The notes under the pieces were generated by a model, which saw only the letters and a list, made by a program, of their open reading frames with translations, had not been told where the DNA came from and searched no databases. 64,000 nt of DNA from CAYLPU01 sp964385635 (lineage in GTDB: Bacteria; Chloroflexota; Anaerolineae; B4-G1). The position numbers and the translations under genes were made by a program. Shown here piece by piece: positions 15,653 through 24,468 of the stretch (its first letter is position 1; each line of letters begins with the position of its first letter). The stretch lies in contig CAYLPU010000002.1 in assembly GCA_964385635.1 (NCBI GenBank), forward strand, positions 53,106 through 117,105, given 5' to 3'.

Positions 15653-17125
15653 ATGGCAAAGGGTCTCAGAAGGTCAAGAAGCAGAATGAAACGGCATCGA
15701 AAATCCCAATCCACTGCACCGCCCGACCGGGCCTCCAATCCCATCATCCCCTGGCTGCACGCTCTGGCAGCCATTGGTGACGAACGGTGGGACGAGGCCA
15801 TCGTGGCCTTGCAACACTTCCTGAAAATGGCCGGCGAGCCTGAAGATCGCTGGACGGCCTACCATAATCTGGGCGCCTGCTATCTGGCGCTGGAACGCTA
15901 CGACGAAGCGCTGGCCACGCTTGATGAGGCCGAACGGCATGTCCCGGACAATCCAGACACCATCCACAGCCGGGCGGTGGTCTATGCCTGCGCAGCCCGC
16001 ATCCCGGAGGCTATCGCCACTTTCAATCTGTTTGCCCGCCGCTGGCCCAAGCAGGCCCGCCAACGTGAAGTTCGAGAGACCATTCGCCAACTCCGCCGTG
16101 CCCAACGTGGGAAGATTCCCCCCGGCGATTACCTGGTCAGCCACCTCCAGGAACAGGTCGGCCACAACCTGGAGATGGGTGACCTTCACCTCGTGGAGCG
16201 CAAGGCCAGGCGCATGATGGCCGCTAACTCCCATCGCCCCGAGGGCCACTTCGCCCTGGGCATTGCCTGCGTAGAGCAAGGCCGCTACCAGGAGGCCCTG
16301 GATGCTTTCCTGTCCGCTCATGCCTGCGATTCCGACTACGTGCCGACACTCTACAACATTGGTCACACCTACTTGCAACTGGGCGAACCGGAGCAAGCCA
16401 TCCACTGGCTGGAACGCGCTTTGCGCCGGGAGCCCGGGTATTTGGCCGCACTGCACCAGTTGGGCCTGGCCTGCGAACGGTTGGGTCGGCGAGATGAGGC
16501 GTTGGCCTGGTGGCGGCGCGCTTTGAAGATAGACCCGGGTTATTATCTGGCCCAACGGCGCTTGCACGAGATTGGTCAGGGACCGCCGCCGGTCGAGCCG
16601 CCTTTATCACCCACGATGAAGCAACTACGGGCTATGACACCCGTCGTCAAGGGCCGCATGAGGCGGCCACAGGTCTATCGCAACGGTGGCCTGACACTCA
16701 CTTATGACGGCAAGGTGGGCCTCGTGTTGGAAGACACAGAGAACTCCCGCAACGCCACCATCTACGCCGGCGGCCCTTTTCAGGTAGCCCACATCATGGA
16801 GGGGGACATTCTGGATCTGATTGGCATGGTCAAGATGATATTACGCATAATCAACGTGGAGAACACGCGGGACGTGGCGGTGCTGGTCTACTATGCCAGC
16901 CAGCCCGTTTTCAGCTATCAGGCCCGCTTCAGTCAGGGCAAACAGAGCGAATTCGATGCCGACGGCCAGTTCATCGTCACCGAGGTGCCGCGTTTCTTCA
17001 AGCTGCGCATAGATAGCGATCTTTCTACGCCCTACGGTGATCCCATGCAAGGGACACTGATTTACCTGAACCAACACCCGCAACCCGGCATTCTGGTCGG
17101 TACGCTGGGGTTGATAGCCAAATGA
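15653..17125 (+). CDS. TPR-repeat protein with conserved C-terminal domain
   Basis: 490 residues starting MAKGLRRSRSRMKRHRK (basic). Residues about 40-120 and 205-315 hold tetratricopeptide repeats (AYHNLGACYLALERYDEAL, TLYNIGHTYLQLGEPEQAI, ALHQLGLACERLGRRDEAL). The last about 140 residues form a separate beta-rich region without repeats that I do not recognise. TPRs bind other proteins; no partner can be named. The continuous open frame reaching back to 15053 is an artefact, because that stretch is the ATPase remnant read in another frame. No signal peptide, so cytoplasmic. Confidence 0.8.
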   Translation: MAKGLRRSRSRMKRHRKSQSTAPPDRASNPIIPWLHALAAIGDERWDEAIVALQHFLKMAGEPEDRWTAYHNLGACYLALERYDEALATLDEAERHVPDNPDTIHSRAVVYACAARIPEAIATFNLFARRWPKQARQREVRETIRQLRRAQRGKIPPGDYLVSHLQEQVGHNLEMGDLHLVERKARRMMAANSHRPEGHFALGIACVEQGRYQEALDAFLSAHACDSDYVPTLYNIGHTYLQLGEPEQAIHWLERALRREPGYLAALHQLGLACERLGRRDEALAWWRRALKIDPGYYLAQRRLHEIGQGPPPVEPPLSPTMKQLRAMTPVVKGRMRRPQVYRNGGLTLTYDGKVGLVLEDTENSRNATIYAGGPFQVAHIMEGDILDLIGMVKMILRIINVENTRDVAVLVYYASQPVFSYQARFSQGKQSEFDADGQFIVTEVPRFFKLRIDSDLSTPYGDPMQGTLIYLNQHPQPGILVGTLGLIAK

Positions 17126-17344
17126 GGATCGGTGTGCGCTTTGGCCACACCTCGGTAGCAATCGAGGAAGCGAGGGGCGAATCTGAAACGCCGGGCCATA
17201 CCGGGCAAGAGACACTCCTGGACGCGGAGCAGGCAGAGCATTGTCAGTGATCAGCCGCCAGCCTTCGTCTCTACCACAGACTGGACAGATCGACATCACC
17301 ATGTCTCAAGGTCACTACGAACGAGAAACCGGGGCGGTTCACTC

Positions 17345-18547
17345 TTACTTCTTCAGAAAATCTTTCAACCTGCGGGAGTGAGTGGGATGACGGAGGCGGC
17401 TGAGTGCTCGGGCCTCTATCTGCCGCACCCGTTCACGGGTCACGCCCAGCTTCTTGCCCACCTCCTCGAGGGTGTATGTTTCGCCGTCCACCAGCCCGTA
17501 GCGCAGTTGCAGGATGCGCACTTCACGCGGCGGTAGATCCTGGAGAATCCCTTGCAGCAACTCCCGCAGCATCGAAGAGGTCACCTCGTCCTCGGGGGCA
17601 GGGCTGTCCTCATCCTCAATGAAATCGCCCATCTCGCTGTCTTTCTCGGCATCGGTGGGCATTTCCAGCGAGAGAGGACGACGCGCCACCTTCAGCATCT
17701 CCTCCGCTTTGCGTGTGGGAATCTCCAGTGCGGCGGCCAATTCGTTGGTGGCAGGTGTGCGCCCCAACTCCTGCGTCAGCCGGTGGGCAGTTCGCAGCAG
17801 TTTGTTGATCTGGTCACCCATGTGGACCGGGACGCGAATTGTGCGGCTCTGGTCGGCGATTGCCCGCGTGACTGCCTGCCGGATCCACCAGGTTGCATAA
17901 GTCGAAAACTTATGCCCCAACCTGTAGTTAAATTTGTTGGCGGCGCGTATGAGCCCGATGTTGCCCTCTTGGATCAGGTCGAGAAAGGGCACGCTGCGGC
18001 CAATGTATTTTTTGGCCACGCTGATCACCAGGCGAGAGTTGGCGCGAATGAGGTGTTCGCGGGCAGCCAGACCGTCCTGCACAATCTTATTCAGTTCGGC
18101 CCGTTTCTCAGGGTTGAGGCCATCCTCGCTTAGGTTCTCCTGGGCAATCTGGCCAGCCTCCATGCGTTTGGCCAGCGTGACCTCCTCTTCAGCCGTGAGC
18201 AGAGACACCCGGCCAATCTCCTTGAGGTAGAGACCGACTGTGTCGTCTATCGCGATAGTCTGGAAGCACGCTTCCTCATCTGCCGCTGCATCAGTCCGAC
18301 TGGCCTTCTTGTCAATCTTTGCTTCTTGCTCTTCCTCTCCTTCCGGCACGCCTATCTTAATGCCAGTTTCCATCAAGGTGGCCAGGATATCTTCAAGTTC
18401 CTCCAGGTTCTCCTCGGCCTCGGGAAAAGCGATCAGGATGTCATCATACGTGACAAAGCCCTGCTCAGCCGCCTTGACGAGCAGGTACTCCTCGCTGCTT
18501 GTCTTTTCTTCAATTTCTATCAGTTCGTTCTCTTGATCTAACTTCAT
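17345..18547 (-). CDS. sigA: RNA polymerase primary sigma factor (SigA/RpoD)
   Basis: 400 residues. A short acidic region 1.1 is followed by region 1.2 (LYLKEIGRVSLLTAEEEV). Region 2 contains DLIQEGNIGLIRAANKF and FSTYATWWIRQAVTRAI, which melts and reads the -10 element. Region 3 and then region 4 (TLEEVGKKLGVTRERVRQIE), which reads the -35 element, complete the protein. The NCR is nearly absent, as in other short primary sigmas. The ATG at 18547 is preferred; a GTG three codons earlier is possible. It has its own consensus promoter and a leader hairpin. Its presence fits the many TTGACA/TATAAT-type promoters in the window. Confidence 0.95.
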   Translation of the reverse strand: MKLDQENELIEIEEKTSSEEYLLVKAAEQGFVTYDDILIAFPEAEENLEELEDILATLMETGIKIGVPEGEEEQEAKIDKKASRTDAAADEEACFQTIAIDDTVGLYLKEIGRVSLLTAEEEVTLAKRMEAGQIAQENLSEDGLNPEKRAELNKIVQDGLAAREHLIRANSRLVISVAKKYIGRSVPFLDLIQEGNIGLIRAANKFNYRLGHKFSTYATWWIRQAVTRAIADQSRTIRVPVHMGDQINKLLRTAHRLTQELGRTPATNELAAALEIPTRKAEEMLKVARRPLSLEMPTDAEKDSEMGDFIEDEDSPAPEDEVTSSMLRELLQGILQDLPPREVRILQLRYGLVDGETYTLEEVGKKLGVTRERVRQIEARALSRLRHPTHSRRLKDFLKK

Positions 18548-18570
18548 CGTAATCACGCAGTGATAAGGAG

Positions 18571-18604
18571 CACAATGCTTGACATCTAATCAGGCAATGT
18601 GCTC
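18571..18604 (-). promoter_or_regulatory. hairpin in the sigA mRNA leader
   Basis: Arms AGCACAATGC and GCAATGTGCT (one mismatch in ten) around a 14-15 base loop, lying about 25 bases before the sigA start within the predicted leader. A role in translation control or RNA stability is possible; nothing in the sequence proves it. Confidence 0.45.
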
Positions 18605-18650
18605 CCGCGCCCAGCCGAGCAGTGGCGTAGTCACTCCCGTCTTAGATGTT

Positions 18651-18680
18651 ACTATACCACATTTGCATGGCTCTTGTCAA
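18651..18680 (-). promoter_or_regulatory. sigA promoter
   Basis: Minus strand TTGACA (18675-18680), 18 bases, TATAGT (18651-18656). The predicted leader is about 95-100 bases. Confidence 0.75.
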
Positions 18681-18767
18681 CCCCCCAAATTCTCTTTCTG
18701 GCGTACCCACATGTCCGTTTGGGCCCGGCAGGCCGCTAAATATGGGAATCCGATGAGATGTGGGTAA

Positions 18768-21455
18768 TCACCGGTAGGTCCCCTCCCCTCTCGCCTGGCG
18801 CTGTAGCTCATACAACTTGTTGATCGCCTCCAGTGGTGTCATCGTCGAGACGTCCAACTCCCGCAATTCCTCCACCACCGGGTGCTCGTCGACGAACAGC
18901 ACCGGCTGGTGGGGCTTAAGCGCAGGGGTGCCGGGGCGGAACTCTCCGCTCTCCAGTTGCGCCAGCAGTTCCTCGGCCCGATGGATGACCGGGCGTGGCA
19001 CGCCTGCCAACTGCGCCACATGGATGCCGTAGGAGCGGTCTGCCCCGCCGCACACCACTTTGTGCAAGAAGATAACCTGGTTCCCTTCCTCCACCACCGC
19101 CAGGTTGTAGTTGCGCACCGCCGGGAGCCGCTCCGCCATCTCGGTCAACTCGTGGTAGTGGGTGGCGAAGAGAGTCCGCGCTCTCCGCTCCGGGTGGTTG
19201 TGCAGGTATTCGACCACCGCCCAGGCGATGGAGAGACCGTCGTAGGTGCTGGTGCCACGCCCGATCTCATCGAGGATGAGCAGGCTGCGCACCGTGGCGT
19301 GATTGAGGATGTTGGCCGCCTCGATCATCTCGACCATAAAGGTAGACTGGCCGGAGGCCACCTCATCCTGCGCACCGATGCGGGTGAAGATGCGGTCCAC
19401 GAGGCCCACCCGCGCCCGGTCGGCGGGCACGAAACTACCCATCTGTGCCATCAGCACGATAAGGGCCGCCTGACGAAGATTCACACTTTTTCCGGCCATA
19501 TTCGGCCCGGTGATGATCAGGATGCGCTCGTCGGCGTCGAGGTGCAGGTCGTTGGGCGTAAAAGGCTCATCCCGCAGCGTCTGCTCGACGACAGGATGAC
19601 GGCCAGCGACGATCTCCAGTATGTCCTCGTCGGCCAGTTCGGGGCGGACATACCGGTTGCGCACGGCGACCTCGGCTAGCGCCGTCGCCACGTCCAGTCG
19701 CGCCAGCGCCCGTGCTGTCTTGAGCAAAGCCTCAGCACGCGCTTCCACTTGCTGGCAGACGTCCTTGAACAGCCGCGTCTCAACCTCGGCCTGCCGCTCC
19801 TCGGCGTTCAGGATCAGCGTTTCGTACTCCTTCAACTCCGGCGTGATGAACCGTTCGGCGTTGACCAACGTCTGCTTGCGGATGTATTCGTCGGGCACCG
19901 CGCTCAGGTTGGCCTTGGTGACCTCAATGTAGTATCCGAAGACCTTGTTGTAGCCCACCTTGAGGCTCTTGATGCCGGTGCGCTCGCGTTCCCGCTTTTC
20001 CAGGCTGGCGACCCAGGCTTTGGCGTCCCGCACTGCCGTGGCGATGCTGTCCAGTTCGGCGGAGAAGCCAGGTCGGATGGCCCCGCCGCCGGAGGCGCTC
20101 GCGGGCGGGTCGTCTACGATGGCGGAACCGATGAGAGAAACGACATCGCTACAGGGGTCGAGAGAGGATGCAAGATGCACGAGGCAGGAATCAGGGGGCA
20201 GGGTTGCAGAAGCATCTCTCGAGGCTTTTTTACTTCCTACATCCTGCATCCCGCTCTCTATCCTTCTCACCACTTCCAACGCTTTGCGGATACCCACCAG
20301 GTCGTGGGGCGTGGCGATGCCCGTTAGTACCCGATTAGCCAGCCGCTCCAGGTCGGGCAGCCCGGCGAGGACTTCGCGCACCCGCCCACGTGCGATAGTG
20401 TCCTCGTAGAACACCTGCACCTTGTCCAGCCGCGCCTCCAGTTCCGCCTGATTGAGCAGCGGTTGGGCCAACCGTGCCCGTAGCAGCCGCCCGCCCATTG
20501 GGGTGAGCGTCAGGTCCAGCACGCCCAGGAGTGAGCCGCGCTTCTTGCGCTCGCGGATCGTCTCGGTCAACTCCAGATTACGGCGCGTGACCGCGTCGAG
20601 CACCATAAAACGGGAGGCCGCGTAGGTGCTGAGTTCTACAATCTGCGCCAATGCCCCTTTCTGGGTCTCGTGCAGGTAGTGGACGATGGCCCCGGCGGCC
20701 TGGACGGCCAGCGGCTTACCCGCGCAGCCGAAGCCATCCAGCGTCGCCACGCCGAAGTGATCAAGCAGTGTCTGGCGGGCAGTTCCCAATTCAAAACGGT
20801 AAGCGGGGAGCGGAGTGAGGTGGATACTAGATGCTAGATGCTGGATGCTGGATGCTGGATGCTCGCTCTTTTGCCTCCTGCCTCCTGCTTCTTGCCCCCA
20901 ACTTGTCCCTTCGGGGATTAAGCACTCTCGTGGCTGCAGCCGCGCCAACTCCTGCGCCACTTCGCCCGCGTCCAACTGGGTGGTGGCAAATTCGCCGGTC
21001 GTGATGTCGGCGTAAGCCAGGCCGGCCCGGCCTGCCCTGGGTGGAGCAGAATGGTCGCCCTCGACCACGATCGCAGCCAGGTAATTGGGCCGCTTCTCGT
21101 CCAGGAGCGCGGGTTCGACGACGGTACCGGGGGTCACGACGCGCGTCACCTCCCGGGCGACCAGCCCCCTGCCAGTGACCTCACCCACCTGCTCGGCGAT
21201 GGCGACGCGGTAGCCCTTCTCGATGAGGCGGGCGATGTATCCCTCAATGGCATGGTAGGGGACACCGGCCATCGGCACGCGCGTCCCCTTGGCCACCGGG
21301 CGCGAGGTCAGGACGAGATCAAGTTCGCGGGAGGCGGTCTCCGCATCCTCGTCGAAGGTCTCGTAGAAATCGCCCAGCCGGAAGAATACGATGGCGTCCG
21401 GGTGCTGGGCCTTGATCTGGAGATACTGTTTGCGAACAGGGGTTACTTTGGACAT
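18768..21455 (-). CDS. mutS: DNA mismatch repair protein MutS with two repeat-derived insertions
   Basis: 895 residues. Mismatch-wedge motif DFYETF at about residue 28; Walker A GPNMAGKS, Walker B LLILDEIGRGTSTYDG and the STFMVEM signature lie in the C-terminal ATPase. MutS binds mismatches and recruits MutL. Two segments do not look like MutS. About residues 180-214 (QEAGGRRQKS, HPASSIQHLASSIH) are encoded by the 7-base repeat also present in rsmA. About residues 398-430 (VGSKKASRDAS and following) are encoded by a 96-base inverted-repeat element. Both keep the frame and lie in loops of the connector/lever region, so the protein is probably still active. It may serve mutL at the window start. 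Confidence 0.95.
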   Translation of the reverse strand: MSKVTPVRKQYLQIKAQHPDAIVFFRLGDFYETFDEDAETASRELDLVLTSRPVAKGTRVPMAGVPYHAIEGYIARLIEKGYRVAIAEQVGEVTGRGLVAREVTRVVTPGTVVEPALLDEKRPNYLAAIVVEGDHSAPPRAGRAGLAYADITTGEFATTQLDAGEVAQELARLQPRECLIPEGTSWGQEAGGRRQKSEHPASSIQHLASSIHLTPLPAYRFELGTARQTLLDHFGVATLDGFGCAGKPLAVQAAGAIVHYLHETQKGALAQIVELSTYAASRFMVLDAVTRRNLELTETIRERKKRGSLLGVLDLTLTPMGGRLLRARLAQPLLNQAELEARLDKVQVFYEDTIARGRVREVLAGLPDLERLANRVLTGIATPHDLVGIRKALEVVRRIESGMQDVGSKKASRDASATLPPDSCLVHLASSLDPCSDVVSLIGSAIVDDPPASASGGGAIRPGFSAELDSIATAVRDAKAWVASLEKRERERTGIKSLKVGYNKVFGYYIEVTKANLSAVPDEYIRKQTLVNAERFITPELKEYETLILNAEERQAEVETRLFKDVCQQVEARAEALLKTARALARLDVATALAEVAVRNRYVRPELADEDILEIVAGRHPVVEQTLRDEPFTPNDLHLDADERILIITGPNMAGKSVNLRQAALIVLMAQMGSFVPADRARVGLVDRIFTRIGAQDEVASGQSTFMVEMIEAANILNHATVRSLLILDEIGRGTSTYDGLSIAWAVVEYLHNHPERRARTLFATHYHELTEMAERLPAVRNYNLAVVEEGNQVIFLHKVVCGGADRSYGIHVAQLAGVPRPVIHRAEELLAQLESGEFRPGTPALKPHQPVLFVDEHPVVEELRELDVSTMTPLEAINKLYELQRQARGEGTYR
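20166..20261. repeat. inverted-repeat element inside mutS
   Basis: Ends GGATGCAAGATGCAC and CTACATCCTGCATCC are imperfect inverted repeats; the interior is low-complexity with a T-run. It encodes an extra about 32 residues in MutS. Confidence 0.6.
20820..20865. repeat. 7-base tandem repeat inside mutS
   Basis: Units (A/T/G)GATGCT repeated about six times. Read on the minus strand they give H-P-A-S-S-I-Q-H-L-A-S-S-I-H, the same peptide phrase as the rsmA copy at 3153-3186. Confidence 0.8.
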
Positions 21456-21600
21456 AGGTTCATACCGGTTGGTTTGGAGGATGATCTTCTCTGTTGGGAC
21501 ATGTTCATGACTTTCTCATCCTCAAGCTGCTACATATATCCGCACTTGTAGTTCACCACGTGGGGGTTGGGCCAATGCGTGTGGCTCTGTAAATCCGTTG

Positions 21601-22398
21601 TTATGCTTGCCCCACCAGCGCCAGTATTTCAGAAGCGATCTCCTCGATGGGCTTGTCGGTCACATTCACGACGGGCCACCCATGCTGGCTGCGGAAGATG
21701 CTCAAAGCGTACTCCACCTCGCGACGCACGAAGTCCAGTTCGGCATACTCGCCCGTGGCCCCGCCCAGGCGCTCGTGCCGCACGCGCCGAAATTCCGCAA
21801 GCCGGACCGGGTCAATCGTGAGGCCGAAGACGCGGCCATGCAGCAGGTTGAACAGGGCCGGCGGTGGCTTCGTTTTCAGCACGATGGGCACGTTGGCGAC
21901 AAACCAGCCCTTGAACGCCAGATAGACGCTGAGCGGGGTCTTGAAGGTGCGCGAGACACCCACCAGCACGATCTCCGCCTGTGGAAGTTCGTGGGCGCGG
22001 CGGCCGTCATCGTGGTGCAGCGCGAACTCCATCGTCTCAATACGCCGGAAGTACTCCTCATTCAACTGGTGGAAGAGACCAGGCTTCTCGGCCGGTGAGA
22101 CGGCCAACTGTTGAGAGAGTCGCGCCAGCAACGGCCCCATCAGATCAATCGTTTCGACGTTGTGCAGCCGGCCCGTGCGCAACATCACTCCCCGCATCTC
22201 ATCCGAAACCAGTGTGTGCATAATGAAGCCTCCAGCCTGCGCCGCCTCCTGCACCACCTGGCGTACCTGCTCCTCGGTGCGCACTCCTGGCCGGCGCTTG
22301 ATTTCCACCTCTGCACCCATAAATTGCGTCAGAGCCGCGTTCAAGACCTGCTCGGCCGTCACTCCAGTACCATCAGATGTCACGAAGACGCGATACAT
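21601..22398 (-). CDS. PEP synthase / pyruvate phosphate dikinase regulatory kinase-phosphorylase (DUF299)
   Basis: 265 residues. This family reversibly phosphorylates a threonine of PEP synthase or PPDK, switching the flux between pyruvate and PEP. It opens YRVFVTSDGTGVTAEQV, typical of the family, and has the P-loop GVSRTFKTPLSVYLA (about residue 150) and the NVPIV segment after it. The usual serine in GVSRTSKTP is phenylalanine here. The ATG at 22398 follows GGAGGATAAGGAT; longer frames upstream run through the promoter. No pyruvate dikinase gene is nearby, so the target lies elsewhere. It shares overlapping -35 boxes with the divergent TolB-like gene. Confidence 0.9.
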   Translation of the reverse strand: MYRVFVTSDGTGVTAEQVLNAALTQFMGAEVEIKRRPGVRTEEQVRQVVQEAAQAGGFIMHTLVSDEMRGVMLRTGRLHNVETIDLMGPLLARLSQQLAVSPAEKPGLFHQLNEEYFRRIETMEFALHHDDGRRAHELPQAEIVLVGVSRTFKTPLSVYLAFKGWFVANVPIVLKTKPPPALFNLLHGRVFGLTIDPVRLAEFRRVRHERLGGATGEYAELDFVRREVEYALSIFRSQHGWPVVNVTDKPIEEIASEILALVGQA

Positions 22399-22418
22399 AT
22401 CCTTATCCTCCAATACTA

Positions 22419-22468
22419 AGTATAGCCCATCGTGGCGGGCTTGACAAGCGTTCCAAGAGACGTATACT
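22419..22468. promoter_or_regulatory. back-to-back divergent promoters with overlapping -35 boxes
   Basis: Plus strand: TTGACA (22441-22446), 16 bases, TATACT (22463-22468), pointing to the TolB-like gene at 22478. Minus strand: TTGTCA (22442-22447), 17 bases, TATACT (22419-22424), pointing to the DUF299 gene. The two -35 boxes use the same bases, so polymerase cannot occupy both. The plus transcript would start within a few bases of the ATG, making it nearly leaderless. Confidence 0.75.
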
Positions 22469-22477
22469 TGGCTCGGC

Positions 22478-24394
22478 ATGGCCGACAAAGCAGAGCAAGA
22501 CGAAGTGCAGCAAGAAGAGTCTCACGAACCACAGACAGAGACACCAGATGAGCAGAGGAGCGCGCTCCGGCGGTTCTGGAGCCGCATCACCTTCGCGCTC
22601 GCCTGGCTGCGCAGGCCGGACGAGGTCGGGCAGCCCCTCAAGTTGCGGCCGCGCGGCGTGCGGCTGATCGTCCTGCTGATCCTGGGCAACCTGCTCGTCC
22701 TGGTGTTGCTGACCATCGCGCTGTACCAGGCGGCTACGGTGACGGTCATTGAGGGGCCTCCCCAACTCGTCGTCGCCACCACGACACCTGGTCTCTCCCC
22801 CACATCTGGCCCCACACCCACTCCCTTGGGCAGCGGCGGGGCCATCGCTTTCGCCCTGCGACGCAACGGCAATGCCGACATCTACGCCCTCAATCAGGCC
22901 GAGCGGCAACTGGTGCGACTGACCTACGACCCGGCCGAGGATCGCAACCCGGCATGGTCGCCTGACGGCAACTACATTGCCTTCGCCTCGAACCGCGCCC
23001 ACAACTGGGACATCTATCTGCTGGACCTGGCCGGCAGCGCGCCGCCGATCCGCCTGACCCACGATCCCGGCTTCGACGCTAACCCCAGTTGGTCCCCCGA
23101 TGGCCGCTGGATTGCTTTTGAATCCTACCGCCGAGGAAACCTCGACATCTACGTGATGAGCACCACCGAAGAGCAAGTGCGGCGCGTCACCACCGACCGC
23201 GCACCCGACTACGGGCCAGCCTGGTCGCCTGACAGCCGCGCTATCGCCTTCAGTTCCTTCCGTGACGGCAACAAGGACGTTTACCTCTACCTCCTCGACG
23301 GCGAGGGAGAGATCATCAACATCACCCATAGCCCCGATCTGGACGAGGATGCCCCGGCTTGGTCACCCGACGGCACACAACTGGCGTACGTCAGCGGGCC
23401 GCGCGGCAACCCTTCTATCCAGGTCACCACCTTCGATTGGGACGCGATGATGGCCAACCAGGCCGAAACTGAACTCTTCGGCGTTGGTGATTCCCCAGCC
23501 TGGTCACCCGACGGGCAAAGCCTCATCTATACCTACGAGCGGGGCGGAAACAGCCATCTCATCGCGGCCAGTATGACCGGATGGGCGCTGTTCCACCAGG
23601 TTTACAGCACCGACGGCTTGTTGGACGATCTGGCGTGGACGGACCTTGCACTTTCTCCCCGCGTCGTGGCCCGGGCCCGGGCTGCCGAGCCAGCCGATGA
23701 GCCGCCGTTCTACGTGGAACTGGCGCAGCCGACGCCAGCCAGCGGCCCGCCCTACCGATTGGTCCTGCTTCCCAATGTCAGCGACGGCGATGGGGAGTTA
23801 CTCTCCGACCGGGTGAACGAGAGTTTCAACGCGCTGCGCCAGCGCGTGGTTGAGGAGGTGGGGTGGGACTACCTGGCTGACCTGGGGGATTCCTGGCGGC
23901 CGATGACCTATACCCCGCCCTCGGGCCACTCGCGTATGAGTTGGCACGTCTGTGGCAGGGCGATCGGTCTGGACCAAGAGCCCTACGAGGAGGATGAACC
24001 ACAGGTTGAACTGATACGGGAGGACGTGGGCAACGTCACGTACTGGCGCGTCTTTATTCGCGCTGCCGAGCAGGACGGTAGTATGGGAGAGCCTTTGCGC
24101 GAAGCGGTGTGGGACCTAAACGCCCGCCAGCAGGGCGGGCGCGCCCGGGTGGAAGGTGGAGCGCCCAAGTCGAGCATCCCGTCCGGCTACTACGTGGACT
24201 TCACTACCCTCGCCAGCGACTACGGCTGGGAGCGGATGCCTGCCCTATGGCGATGGCGATACTCTTGGCCAGACATCCGGTGGTGGGAGTTTCAGAAGAC
24301 CGATGGTCTGATTTGGTGGGATTGTATGTTGGAGGTTTTCGAGCCAGAGGAGATTGAGGCCGCCTTCGGGCCGATCCCAGGATACGAGGACTAA
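22478..24394 (+). CDS. membrane-anchored TolB-like beta-propeller protein
   Basis: 638 residues. A charged N-terminus (about 1-62) is followed by one membrane helix (about 63-85, IVLLILGNLLVLVLLTIAL) and a Thr/Pro-rich linker. A WD40/PD40 propeller follows (about 125-385) with repeated NPAWSPDGNYIAF-type blades and R-x-G-N-x-D-I-Y phrases. The C-terminal about 230 residues are a separate extracellular domain (residues 400-638) that I do not recognise, rich in Trp and Tyr (SGYYVDFTTLASDYGWERMP). The propeller probably binds protein or glycan outside the cell. It is transcribed alone from the divergent promoter region. The function is unknown. Confidence 0.75.
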   Translation: MADKAEQDEVQQEESHEPQTETPDEQRSALRRFWSRITFALAWLRRPDEVGQPLKLRPRGVRLIVLLILGNLLVLVLLTIALYQAATVTVIEGPPQLVVATTTPGLSPTSGPTPTPLGSGGAIAFALRRNGNADIYALNQAERQLVRLTYDPAEDRNPAWSPDGNYIAFASNRAHNWDIYLLDLAGSAPPIRLTHDPGFDANPSWSPDGRWIAFESYRRGNLDIYVMSTTEEQVRRVTTDRAPDYGPAWSPDSRAIAFSSFRDGNKDVYLYLLDGEGEIINITHSPDLDEDAPAWSPDGTQLAYVSGPRGNPSIQVTTFDWDAMMANQAETELFGVGDSPAWSPDGQSLIYTYERGGNSHLIAASMTGWALFHQVYSTDGLLDDLAWTDLALSPRVVARARAAEPADEPPFYVELAQPTPASGPPYRLVLLPNVSDGDGELLSDRVNESFNALRQRVVEEVGWDYLADLGDSWRPMTYTPPSGHSRMSWHVCGRAIGLDQEPYEEDEPQVELIREDVGNVTYWRVFIRAAEQDGSMGEPLREAVWDLNARQQGGRARVEGGAPKSSIPSGYYVDFTTLASDYGWERMPALWRWRYSWPDIRWWEFQKTDGLIWWDCMLEVFEPEEIEAAFGPIPGYED

Positions 24395-24468
24395 CGCTCG
24401 TCCAAAGGTATCCGTTCAAGGGGTAGATCATAAATCGGGTTTTTGGGCTCCAGCGGCTTGGTCATCGA

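Noticed and set aside
16841..17302. Minus-strand frame beginning SICPVCGRDEGWRLITDN, a possible zinc-ribbon protein
   Set aside because: Only one Cys pair is seen, and most of the frame is antisense to the TPR gene's conserved end. No ribosome site was found. Left out, though a short real gene of about 40 residues cannot be excluded.
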